Assembly: GCF_000208745.1 (NCBI RefSeq)
Contig: NC_030855.1
Location: 787,531-851,530, forward strand
DNA length: 64,000 nucleotides
Source of the DNA: Theobroma cacao
Taxonomy: Eukaryota > Streptophyta > Magnoliopsida > Malvales > Malvaceae
Reading direction: 5' to 3'
The notes under the pieces were generated by a model that was not told the origin of the DNA, made no database searches, and saw only the letters and a list, made by a program, of their open reading frames with translations. The position numbers and the translations under genes were made by a program. Below, one piece after another: positions 1 to 9,519 of the stretch (positions are counted from its first letter, which is position 1; each line of letters starts with the position of its first letter).

Positions 1-290
1 ACAGCATTTTACTTGATATGCATGTCGTGTCACAGAATTTTACTTGTTATGCATGGCGTTTGACAGCATTTTACTTGTTATGCATGGCGTTTAACATCAT
101 TTTACTTGATATGCATGTCGTGTCACAGAATTTTACTTGTTATGCATGGCGTTTGACAGCATTTAACTTAATATGCATGGCGTGTTACAACATTTTACTT
201 ATTATGCATGGTGTGTCACAACATTTTACTTGTTATGCATGGCGTGTCACAACATTTTGATTGCAATGCATGGTGTGTCACAACATTTAT
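1..290 (+). repeat. 31-bp minisatellite array 1 (9 copies, intronic)
   Basis: The core TGCATGGCGTGTCACAAC recurs with its GCGTGT (or variant) starting at 25, 56, 87, 118, 149, 180, 211, 242 and 273. That is exactly every 31 bases with no slip, although individual bases vary. The array ends about 75 bases before a polypyrimidine-AG acceptor at 367 that opens the DUF1985 exon, so it lies in the intron before that exon. Open frames through the array arise because 3 x 31 = 93 is divisible by three. I do not regard them as coding. Confidence 0.95.
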
Positions 291-367
291 TCCTTATATA
301 TGTGTTCAGTGTACCTTGTTGCACATGACTGCTTAACTCTCTGGTGTATGTGTGCCATATTTTGCAG

Positions 368-1105
368 ATCCAACGCAGAGAGTATGAGGATCTTGAGAGT
401 TTGCTGATCGTGCCGAGGGAGAAGTAGGCGTTCAATGTCGCAATTAACACTCACTATAAGTGGTCGCAGCTGCATTCCATCACAAAGACTCTCTAACAGA
501 AGGGGGAGTACGATCCAGTTAAGCGTACCTGCTTCGGAATGCTCTTGGACGTATATCCACAGGGGTACTTTTACGTCGGTCTCTTGCACAACATCATGAT
601 TCACCGGATCACTGAGAGGCAGTCAATGGACCACGAGCTATGGTTTGCCATTGGCAAGAGCAAGGCGCGACTATCAAAGCGGGAGTTCTGTCTCATCACC
701 GGGCTGAAGTTTGGTCCAATGCCCGATGTGTTCAGACGATCATACGAGGTTGCTGCAGATGGAATTCATGCAAGATACTGGAACGGGGAGGACAGCGTTA
801 AGCTGCAGGCTTTGCTTGATACCTTCCGCGGGGGTAACTTTCAGCGACCAAGAGATGCGACCAAGATGGCACTCGTCTTGATCGCGAATAACATTTTATT
901 TGGTCAAGACTACCATAGACGGGTGACGCCTTAATTGCTGTCATTGGTGGAGGACATCGACGTTTGGAATGTCTTCCCATGGGGGCACTATGTTTGGAAA
1001 CTGACCTTGGACTACCTTTTGAAGGGGTTCGAAGTTCCTGACTTGAGCGTGACAAAGGAAACTCGGTTACGTTACAACATTTACGGATTCGCATGGGTGA
1101 TACAG
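368..1105 (+). other. DUF1985 exon of the MULE Ulp1 gene
   Basis: Frame 2 reads through 246 codons with stops at 425, 494 and 932 only. The segment FCLITGLKFGPMPD and the later WVIQ end are typical of DUF1985, a domain found beside Ulp1 peptidases in plant transposon genes. The exon starts after a TTTTGCAG acceptor and ends CAG|GTACT. The next exon (1207-1359) begins LWAMETI and contains a P-stop-MCRW stretch, where Arg is expected, so CGA to TGA is the likely change. Confidence 0.8.
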
Positions 1106-1721
1106 GTACTAAAACGTAACATTTTTCAATTTCCTTTCGAAAAAAAAATTTATGGGTGTAGTCGTTTATGATTGACGGTCTGATAATGGTTACATTTGGC
1201 ATGCAGTTATGGGCAATGGAGACAATTTCGGCCCTCCGAAAAATAGTTGCCCTCTCTGGTCAGAAGGACAACGTCCACCCATGAATGTGCAGATGGGATT
1301 GCAATCAGAAGCCAAAAGACTTCTACAGGACAATTCAGAAGTTAGAGTCATCTGACCAAGTGAGTGAACAACTGTTAATTTTTACGTTATATTTGTAAAA
1401 TAATTTTCCTTATTCGATAATGACAACATTTTATTTGTTTATTTGTAGTTGTGGGCACTGGAGGCGTTGTAACCCACCACGGATGAGGCCCTCCGGGAGT
1501 ATTTTGTGGACCTTGATGTCCCGTTATCAGAGGGCAACGAGTACGTGCCAATAGGGCACATGGAGGATCGGTCAGCTTGGGGCTTAGGTGCGAGGCTAAA
1601 AAGGAAAAGCTTGAAGGAGAAAAGAGCCTCTGGTGGCACGAAGAGGATGCACACCGCCGCTGCTTTAGTTGATGAGTTGATGGATGAAGGGGACGACCAT
1701 GGTCAAGGCAGTGAACAGCCA

Positions 1722-2258
1722 GTAAGGACAATTGTAACAGTTTTGTGTTCTCCAATTCCATTTGTGATTATCGAATAACATTTCTGTGTTTGCGGTTGGA
1801 CCATGGGTCGGCAGCTCCAGAACCACCCACCGGTCTTCCTCAAATGCAAAGTGGAAACGACCTGTCGGTAAGATCGGTTCTAACGGTTTGTGTTCTACAT
1901 TCTCACATATGTTTATCGAGTAACACAGTAATTTATGTAATTGCAGTTTACGGAAGCGACGACAGGTCCTCAAGCACCGATAGGTCCAGCTCAACCGCAG
2001 ACTGCTAACTAGCCGGCGGTAAGGATATTAAAGTTATAACAATTAATGTTCAACAAATTCATACATGATTATTGAATAACACAATTAAATATGTAATTGC
2101 AGTATGCGGAAGCGACAATAGGTCCTGAAGCACCAATCGGTTCGGCTCCACCGCAGACTGCTAACGAGCCGCCGGTTAGGATATTAAAGTTGTAACGGTT
2201 AATGTTCAATAATTCCATATATGATTATTGAATAACATAATTATATATGTTATTGTAG
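1722..2258 (+). repeat. Three tandem exon-intron units with identical 72-nt exons
   Basis: Exons 1796-1867, 1947-2018 and 2103-2174 are each 72 nt (24 codons, phase 0). The second and third encode close relatives (EATTGPQAPIG and EATIGPEAPIG). The introns between them are alike too, each about 75-85 bases, with a shared TTATT(C)GAATAACA motif before the acceptor. The array therefore grew by duplication of an exon-plus-intron unit of about 156 bases. Its peptide is Pro/Ala/Gly rich and looks like a flexible linker between the DUF1985 and peptidase parts. Confidence 0.85.
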
Positions 2259-2574
2259 TTGACCTAGTCGAGAACAGTCAATGACGGAGCAGTCACAACT
2301 CGCCAGCTCCGATGGATCATGCGCAAGCATGAAAAAGATATGTTGGAGCTGAAGGCTTCAATTCAGTCATTGAGTGTAGCAATGTAGACGATTGAGGACC
2401 ATATTGTTGGTCGGATTCTTGACGGCCTTAAATCACAAGTACGCTATTCTATCTTCGCTTGTATTTTGATGGTTTACGTTTAGCAACTATTTAGACTGTG
2501 TTTTCTTGATGGTTTTAACTGCTTTTTGGTCATTAGCGGGTCAAGACATTTCTATTATAGTTAGTTGTTGTCGT

Positions 2575-2830
2575 GTCAGCTTTAGCGTGTCACAACATTA
2601 TATATGTTATTTATGGCGTGTCACAACCTTTGATTTTGATATGCATGGCGTGTCAGAACATTTTGCTTGTTTTCCTTGGCGTGTCACCAAGTTTATCTTG
2701 TTATGCATGGTGTGTCACAACATTTTCCTCATTATCCTTGGCGTGTCACCAAGTTTATCTTGTTATGCATGGCGTGTCACGACATTTTACTTGTTTTGCA
2801 TGACATGTGACAACATTTTACTATTTATGG
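2575..2830 (+). repeat. 31-bp minisatellite array 2 (8 copies, inside intron 2439-2876)
   Basis: GCGTGT-type cores start at 2585, 2616, 2648, 2679, 2710, 2741, 2772 and 2803, all 31 bases apart apart from one 32-base step. Several copies read CCTTGGCGTGTCACCAAG and alternate with CATGG forms, giving a partial 62-bp higher-order pattern. The array lies wholly within a GT-AG intron of the Ulp1 gene, in sense orientation. Confidence 0.92.
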
Positions 2831-3433
2831 GTTGTGGTATTTTATAAGCTAACTAACTGTTTTTCCAATTTTGTAGGGCGGTCCATCTCACAGTGCTGGT
2901 CTGGAGCACGATGATGCTGATGATGGACAACATCATGAACTTGGTGTTGACATTGACGATGACGTTTTTGGTGCTGATGGAGAGCACGTAACTCATGTAG
3001 ATGACGTCGTCGAAGAAGCTGTGGCAGTGGATGTCACCCTTCAGTCAGATGCTGAAGGAGAACATCTTCCTCCGGCCTATGCATTCATCGACGCAGCAGC
3101 AGGAGCTATCGTTCATTATCGTGAGAGCACTCCTGATACAGTTGAGATACGGTTGTCGTCACCAGAGTCATTTGCTGTCCATCATGGTGCAACAAAAGTT
3201 TCAAACCCAACTGAGCGGGCACGGTTGAAAATGGTGAACAAATACATGGCAAGCCCATTCGTCGACCCCTTAGTGACCCGTCGAAATGTGAGGGATAATA
3301 TAGGAAAAGACTACGAAGCTTTCAAGAAAGAGGAGTCTGCGAGGTAAGCTCATAAATAAAATTGCAAATATTGTTTTTCAATGAAACAGTTATCCACCAA
3401 GACTTATGAAATTAATTATGTTACATATGCAAG

Positions 3434-4249
3434 TGTAACATCGGCATCTTAGGGGATCAAGGGGCTGACTTTTTCATAACCTTAGAGGATCCTAATAAGG
3501 AAATGACAAGTGAACATATCGACGCATGCCTCAGCCTATTCTGCAAGCGGATGACAGGGCCGAAGTCGAAGTTGTACACTACCCGTGCATGCATGGTTGA
3601 CACGATATTCTCCGTAAGTTTATTTGAAAATTGTTCAATTCTATAAATACTAAGTTTTTGATTGCATGAAGTGTAAGCTAATATTTACATGTTTTACAAG
3701 ACACCATCCGTATACTACACACAGAATTTCCAACAGAAGATGCCCAAGCCAAAATGTAAATTCGATGAGTTGCGGGGCTATGTGGAGGGTGAAAGGCCAA
3801 CGTACGCCAAAAAATGGAAAGATGTTGATTTCATCATCGTGCCTTGCAACGTTGGTGGGCATTGGGTGGTTGCGAAGATCGACTTGGTGAGGTGGACGAT
3901 CAAGGTTGTGGACGAAGCAATAACTTCGAATGCTAAGGATAACGGAGTTCGTGCGGGTCAGATGACACCCTTGACGACAATGATGCCATTAATCTGCCAC
4001 CAAGCCGGTTATTTCAACAACATACGTAGGAAGAGACGGGATTTGACACCGATGCCATTGGATATTCATTTACCAAAAACTAAAGTGCATTGGCAGAATG
4101 ATAGTGTCAGCTGCGGTATGTTCATGATAGGGTACATCGAGCATATTTTGCAATCAGAAAAGATCAGAATTAAGCAGAATATGATTGCAAAAATGCGTCG
4201 GCAATATGCTCTGGAAATTTTTTCCAACAATTGGGAGAGTGAACCTTGA
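3434..4249 (+). other. Ulp1-like peptidase exons, catalytic residues intact
   Basis: Exon 3434-3613 (60 codons) and exon 3701-4249 are open throughout. The last exon carries the C48 active site: His at 3860 (GGHWVV), Asp at 3911 (KVVDEA), Gln at 4094 (HWQND) and Cys at 4112 (VSCGMF), in the order and spacing expected for Ulp1/SENP peptidases. The usual DCG is SCG here, as in some transposon copies. The stop TGA is at 4247-4249. No stop falls in these two exons although eight fall upstream. Confidence 0.85.
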
Positions 4250-4507
4250 ACATATAGGCCCTTGTTTGTATAATTTTTTTGGTACACATAAATTTTTTTA
4301 TACAATTCATTTTATACACATTTTTTGTACACACTTTTTATTGAATACAATTCATTGTAAACAGATATAATTCTTTCTGTATACACAATATACTTTGTAT
4401 AATTATTTGATACACAATTAACTTTTTTGCCTATACACAATTAATTTGATACCAATAATTTTTTTTCTTTTCTATATACAATATATTTAATTTGATACAC
4501 AGTCGGA
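4250..4507. other. AT-rich 3' flank of the Ulp1 gene
   Basis: It is AT-rich, with repeated TATACA(A)TT and TACACATTTTTT stretches. No gene or convincing terminator is visible. It probably holds the 3' UTR and polyadenylation region of the Ulp1 gene. Confidence 0.5.
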
Positions 4508-4700
4508 AGAAGTCAGCGTGTGACACCTTAAATATGATACCACTCAACGTGTCCCAACATACATCTGCTTGCACTAAGCGTGTCACCCAAAAATTTAGCA
4601 ATTAGTCAACGTGTGATGCCGTAAATCCACTAACACTCGGCGTGTCAGCCGATAAATATACTTCCACTCAGCGTGTTAGAAGAATTGGGCCGTCGTGTGT
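4508..4700 (+). repeat. Diverged 31-bp array keeping only the GCGTGT core
   Basis: (G/A)CGTGT starts at 4516, 4547, 4578, 4609, 4640 and 4671, five exact 31-base steps, while the roughly 20 bases between cores are almost unrelated from copy to copy. The next copy (near 4695) breaks the spacing. The period and core match the good arrays, so this is either a very old copy or an array in which only the core matters. From 4700 to 4944 I see nothing further. Confidence 0.8.
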
Positions 4701-4944
4701 CACCCCAGGTTGGCATTAATTAATTTCTAGGTTCGTCGTCTTTCTTTTCCAGGCACACCGGCTGCACCAACCCAACATTACATTGATTAACATTGAATAT
4801 ATAGATTTTTCCATCCATCTAATTGCTTCCAGCATGAAATTGTTCTGTATCCATCCTCCCTTATTTTTCCAGTTGTTTCCAGGCCAAAATTCTATCCTGC
4901 CATTATAAAATCATACGTCTAAATTTACACACCAGAACTTGTTA

Positions 4945-5215
4945 TGCATGGCGGGTTAGAACAATTTAATTGTTATGCATGGCGTGTCGGAACATTTTGC
5001 TTGTTATCCTTGGCGTGTCACAACCTTTTACTTGTTATGCATGGCGTGTCAGAACATTTTGCTTGTTATCCTTGGTGTGTCACAACCTTTTACTTGTTAT
5101 GCATGGCGTGTCATTTCATTTTTCTTGTTATGAATGGCGTGTTACAATATTTTATTTGATATGCATGGCGTGTGACAACATTTAACTTGTTATGCATGGC
5201 GTGTCTCACATTTAT
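4945..5215 (+). repeat. 31-bp minisatellite array 3 (9 copies)
   Basis: Cores start at 4951, 4982, 5013, 5044, 5075, 5106, 5137, 5168 and 5199, exactly 31 bases apart. The array is a near twin of array 1 and lies between the two convergent genes. Its right flank (5216-5325) is also a copy of the right flank of array 1. Confidence 0.93.
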
Positions 5216-5325
5216 TCTTTATTTATTTCTTCTGTATACCTTGTTGCACATTATGGCTTAACTCATTGGTGCATCTGTCCTATGTTTTGCAGATCCAACG
5301 ATATAGTATGAGGATCTTGACATTT
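5216..5325 (+). repeat. Second copy of the array-1 intron end and exon start
   Basis: The segment matches about 291-400: the ACCTTGTTGCACAT stretch, the TTTTGCAG acceptor (ending at 5292) and the exon start ATCCAACG with AGTATGAGGATCTTGA. Homology ends where the foldback begins. So the array 3 block is a truncated duplicate of the 5' part of the Ulp1 gene placed in the middle of the element. Confidence 0.8.
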
Positions 5326-5578
5326 TGTCTGCTCGGTAATTCTATGAGGCCTTTTTAGTTACGGACTTTGTTGCCAAACATTTCAGACAGATAAGCAAAT
5401 ACATGGCTCTTGTCTGATAAAGATTGTAATTAGAAACATTTTTTACAAACAAATAAGAATGTACTTTAACACGATCTTGATCAGATAGAGGCCTTGACAT
5501 GCTTATCTGCCTGAAATGTTTGGCAACAAAGTCCGTAACTAAAAGTGCCTCATAGAATGATCGAGCAGACAAATCCGT
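5325..5578. repeat. Foldback: inverted repeat with arms of about 72-78 bp
   Basis: The left arm (about 5325-5396, TTGTCTGCTCGG through GATAAGCA) is repeated in reverse complement at about 5498-5575, with a loop of about 100 bases. Both arms contain TTGCCAAACATTTCAG or its complement. It sits between the truncated 5' copy of the Ulp1 gene and the 3' end of the transposase. The minus-strand open frame across it is a by-product of the palindrome. Confidence 0.85.
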
Positions 5579-5619
5579 AAAGCAAAACGAATTCAACTAC
5601 AATTTTCAGATACATTTAG

Positions 5620-8597
5620 TTAGGCGGTCAGGCTGTCTTCATTCACAACACAGCTTACATTTTCAGACATTCTCCTTCGTATTGGACAGTTGTTGCGTGT
5701 GTGATCGATTTGTCTGCAACTTGAACATGCTTTGGGTCGGCGCAGTCGTGGAGTCGCCGATTGACTTGGAGATGGTGCTGGATTTATGGATGGAACTGCA
5801 AATGGGTATGGGCAGTTCTGTCTGTCATGCCCGTACCTCTTGCATTGCGAACATCTCCGTGCTTGACTGCCTTCACCAGCTGATGGAATCCTTCTCCTCC
5901 TAGGTTTTTCTGTTTGGCCTCGCCAAGGTGAAGGTAAGACGACAATTTGTTTCACATGAGGGAGGATGCCCCACTCACTAGAATGCCCTACCGGCCTAAT
6001 GGATCCTGAATAACCCTCCACGAAAACGGTTGTCTTGTAGTAGTCAGCGCAAAATTCAATGGCTTCACGATTGCATTTACTGAAAAACACTAAAAACTCA
6101 ATCTTCAAGCACAATGTAAAGGCTATGTCAATTACGGTTCAAATAAGAAATAAATATATTCTGACCTTATTACTGCAATGGCATGGCTGCATGGCAGTAA
6201 ATCTGTTTGGAACTCACAACATGAACACGTCTTCCTGGACAAGTTTACAAGTCCATCCATCTTCCCGTCTTTAACTTCAAACTTCACTCGATTGATAAGC
6301 TTAACTAGAAAGCGATGTGCATCATTGAACCTTTTACTCAACTACCTGGCAACCCAAGGGCTGAGGGGCGTGGTCACCTTGACGGCCTCTTCGTACCGTT
6401 CATGGAACCAACACTGGAACATGTCTTTGATGAACTCGATCAAAACAGTGATCGGCATTTGTCTTGCATGCTTCAAGCATGAGTTAACACATTTCGCAAT
6501 GTTGAATGTCATCATTTGGTATCGCCTTGTCGGTGAACATGCACGTGCCCATTTCTCAGGCCCTATTCTTATAAAGTTCGCGTGGGCTCTCAGGTGAATC
6601 TGCTGTATTTGGTTCATATGTCTGTTGAAATCAGCCACCTTATAGCAATCTTAAGCAAGGGTGAAAAGCATACAAACATCGTCACGCTTGAACTTGTTTT
6701 TAAAATTTTTTTTCAAGTGGTAACCGCATAAACCATGGTGCGCTTCTGGGTATGCATTTTGGATTGCTTTCTTAATGCCGAGATGCTGATAAGAAATGAA
6801 CATAGTGTTTTCAGGACAACCAACCGCATCATGCAGCTTAAGAAACCACATCCACGAGTCTTCGTCCTCAACATGGCCGATGCCAAACGCAACTAGATAT
6901 ATGCACTCATTCACATCTTTGCATACAGCGACAAATAAAACACCTTTGAACCTGCCTTTCAGATGTGTCGCATCAATTGCAACCGTAAGACGCATTACAT
7001 CCCTAAACCCCCGAATACAAGCCCTGTATGACCAGAAACAATATTTGAATCTCTCTTCCTCATCAGTAGCCATTGCAGTCACTGTGCCAGGATTTTCTTG
7101 TTCCAACATATAAAAATACGATGGTAGTAGTTGGAATGACTCCTCCGGTGGACCGAAAACAAGCCTCTCTGCATACTCCTTCGCTTGCCAAGCCTTACCA
7201 TACAAGCATTCCAATCCCCACTGAACCCTCATCTCACAAATTATGTCCTTAAGTCTCAATGCTACTCCATTACCCCGAATCTTGTGTGACATAAGTTCAC
7301 CAATCATCTTCCCACTCGTAGTTGGAAACCGTCCTTGCAAACCATCAATGGTACAGGTATGTACTTTGTGGAATGTTCGAACTTTCCAATATTCTCCTCT
7401 ATCAGGTAACTTCATTGCACGAACACTGAACTTGCATGCCTTGTCCTTGCAACCAACCTCATAACGAGCTTTACATGACTTTTTTACTCTTATCGCAAAC
7501 TTCTCTTTTATAACCAACATGTTCAAAGCTCGTTTCAACTTTGCCTTCGACGAAAACATTCTTCCTTTGTATAAGCGATCTTCGGCACATGTCGACTCCT
7601 CAGTGGTAATTGTTTGGAAGAAGAACCTTTCTGCACCTGTAATTACCTACATACGAGATATCCTTGCATTTCCCCTTTCCTGATCACTATCATCGAGCAA
7701 TGTATCAAAGGAACGAATCTCGTTCTCACCAACGATGGGGTTATTGTATATGGGGTCATCACACTGAACATCTCCTACATTAACACCTCCAATAGGTTCC
7801 GTTTCGCCTTCAACATTATTGCAAACTCGAATGTCACTGTCATAAAGGCAGTCATCGTCTAAACTGTCACCTTGCGATTGTTCAAGCCCATCATCTGAAG
7901 TGTGATCAAATCTATCTTCACCGGCAGCGAACAAATTCTCATTTCCCTCATCAAATGCAGTATTATACTCCAACGTCGCAGTGTCACCCTCCAACCTCAC
8001 ATTGATATCCTCAACTATCGTATTCTCATTTGACAATGGCATTTCACACTCTACAGTTTCACCCGATCATTGCATTTGTTCAAGAGAAGAAAGAAATTGG
8101 TTTAATGCACATCCTGATGGAAATTGTGCAGCCAACTGTTCTGTTAATGTCGTTTGTCTACCGGGCTGCACAAACTCTTGTGCATACCTCAATTGCCATT
8201 GTTGTGGGTTACGGACCGAATGCTGTGGTATATGTGAAGCATTTTAAATCTCATTTTAATTCAGTTGATTACTATGTTGTCCAACTTCTCCATGTGACAT
8301 AACATTTGTTTGGCGTCTCTTAATGCTGACATACACAGCCGGAACATTCCTCTGTTCTAGCAAAATTAATGCAACATCTTCATCGTCCTTGATAATTGGC
8401 CGTGATAGCTCTCCAAGTGTACTGATCAATGCATGTAACTCAATCTCGTCAATTTCTAAGTTTACCCCAACAACATCTTCAACCAGCTTTATCAAGCCCA
8501 TAAACGACAAATCACTCTTAACCCCCCGCATTCGTGACTCACCACCCTTGTAAATGCCATCCAGCCACTGACCATCGTGTCTTATCACAAGTCGCAT
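5620..8597 (-). pseudogene. MuDR-type MULE transposase with SWIM and CCHC zinc motifs, inactivated
   Basis: Reading starts at ATG 8597 and stays in one frame to 6166. An 86-base GT-AG intron (6165-6080) follows, then an exon from 6079 to the TAA at 5620. The N-terminal part (8597-8259) resembles the plant MULE N-terminal domain. An acidic, low-complexity stretch follows (8042-7650). The MULE transposase core spans about 7560-6370, a SWIM finger (CSCCEFQTDLLPCSH) lies near 6220, and two CCHC knuckles (CSQCKRYGHDRQNC and CSSCRQIDHTRNNC) lie in the last exon. In-frame stops are at 8256, 8244, 8067, 7647, 6651 and 6342, with no frameshift. The first catalytic Asp survives (AIDATHLKG, codon at 6972). 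The second is Tyr (FISYQH, 6789) and the expected Glu is Lys (NIAKCVN, 6492). It cannot be an active transposase. Confidence 0.88.
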
Positions 8598-8639
8598 AAT
8601 TGAAACCCCACTGAAATTTTGAAAAAAAAATTATCAATC

Positions 8640-9020
8640 ATTTTACACAATACATGCCGTGATAAAAAATTTGTCAGTCGTGTTGTTACACGCCATGCAA
8701 ATAACGTAAAATGTTGTAACACGCCATGCATATCAAGTCAAATGTCGTGACACGCCATGCATCAGTATCGTTACACGTCATGCATCACTGTCGTGACACA
8801 CCATGCATCACTGTCTTGACACGCCAATCACTGTAATTACTGACTGGTTACACCAACATCCGTGACACGCTAAAAACCCAAAAAACCAGTTAACCCATGA
8901 CACACCAGGAACAGCCATGACACGCCAAAAACCCATAAATTCAGTTAACCCACCACACCCCAAGAACAGCCGTGACACGCTAAATAACTCTTCACTCATG
9001 TTATAGATGCATGGCGTGTA
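8640..9020 (-). repeat. Minisatellite array 4, reverse orientation, in the 5' intron of the transposase gene
   Basis: Reverse-complement cores (ACACGCCATGCA) start near 8690, 8721 and 8752 with 31-base spacing, then at 8775, 8798 and 8821 with 23-base spacing, then at irregular steps to about 8950. A single plus-strand copy lies near 9006. Read in the direction of the transposase gene the core is again GCATGGCGTGTCAC. The array lies between a donor (TCAAG|GTACC, 9115) and an acceptor (TTTCAG, ending at 8611), so it is intronic. Confidence 0.88.
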
Positions 9021-9059
9021 ACAACTTTGGGCAATGTTTCTAATCCATCTTATCATTTA

Positions 9060-9519
9060 CACCAAATGTTTCAAAAATTTAAGTGTGTTGCAGAAATAAA
9101 CCTAATAACAGGTACCTTGATGTCATCTCTGCTATAGGGTGTGTTAATCTACGACAATGTGGCCAGATGTCGAGAGATAAACCACAGCCCGATGACGATG
9201 GTGCTCAACAGAGAGTTGACAGAGCTCATACAATTCAAAGATTTGAGAGAGCTGACAATGATGGTGCTCAACAGAGACTTGCCACAGTTGAGACAAAGAA
9301 AGATGACCGAGCCCAAACAGCTTTGTGCATTTATTTTTAATGTTTTTCATTTTCTCTCTGGTAGGAGGCAGATAGCTCAAACAGCTAAGCATTTATTTGA
9401 AACGATATTTTTAAGGGCATTTTGGTCTAATTCATGTTTATTTTTGGGTAGAAACAGATAACTTTATATGGGTGGTTATTTCTGAAATCACCTTATCACG
9501 ATATCCTTCTCTCACAATT
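9060..9519 (-). other. Possible 5' leader of the transposase gene and unassigned sequence
   Basis: On the minus strand a donor site TCAAG|GTACC at 9115 could close a 5' untranslated exon running from about 9340. The stretch GATGGTGCTCAACAGAGA occurs twice with variation (near 9199 and 9260), giving a short direct repeat of about 60 bases. The plus-strand frame at 9141-9461 matches no family I know. Homology to unit 2 of the segmental duplication begins at about 9520. Confidence 0.4.

Larger units (their letters stand above)
368..4249 (+). pseudogene. DUF1985 / Ulp1-like (C48) cysteine peptidase gene of the MULE, broken by stops
   Basis: Ten exons can be drawn from splice sites and frame: 368-1105, 1207-1359, 1449-1721, 1796-1867, 1947-2018, 2103-2174, 2259-2438, 2877-3343, 3434-3613 and 3701-4249. 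All are multiples of three except 2877-3343, which leaves a one-base phase mismatch at its 3' end. Exon 368-1105 carries the DUF1985 domain. Exon 2259-2438 looks coiled-coil forming, exon 2877-3343 is acidic at its start, and the last two hold the peptidase. In-frame stops lie at 425, 494, 932, 1282, 1470, 2010, 2265 and 2385; each is one transition from CAA, CAG, CGA or TGG. The acceptor before 1796 reads GG instead of AG. The first exon or exons lie left of the window. The ancestral role was probably as a MULE-encoded SUMO-protease-like enzyme; its substrate is unknown. Confidence 0.85.
1..9060. mobile_element. Ulp1-carrying Mutator-like element (MULE), decayed, left end outside window
   Basis: Two convergent genes define the element: a DUF1985 plus Ulp1 peptidase gene on the plus strand and a MuDR-type transposase on the minus strand. 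This pairing is known for plant Ulp1-bearing MULEs such as the Kaonashi type in Arabidopsis and CUMULE in melon. Four well-defined arrays of one 31-bp minisatellite, plus a diverged fifth, lie inside it. The window opens within the first array, so the left terminus and its inverted repeat are not visible. I could not fix the right terminus: the last minisatellite copies end near 9020 and a possible 5' leader exon of the transposase gene lies beyond 9115. Both genes contain many in-frame stops, so the copy is non-autonomous today. Confidence 0.85.

Noticed and set aside
18..260. Open frames through the minisatellite arrays (18-260, 2506-2847, 4944-5185)
   Set aside because: They come from the 31-bp period (three units make 31 codons in every frame), and the gene-associated arrays lie in introns; no family resemblance.
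4508..4700. CRISPR-like look: constant core, variable spacers, fixed period
   Set aside because: Core is only 6-8 bases, the genome is a plant, no cas genes, and the core matches the neighbouring minisatellite.
5342..5596. Minus-strand frame of 84 codons
   Set aside because: It spans the foldback; its two ends are inverted copies of each other.
7614..8302. Plus-strand frames across the transposase gene
   Set aside because: Antisense shadows of the minus-strand transposase, which has clear domains.
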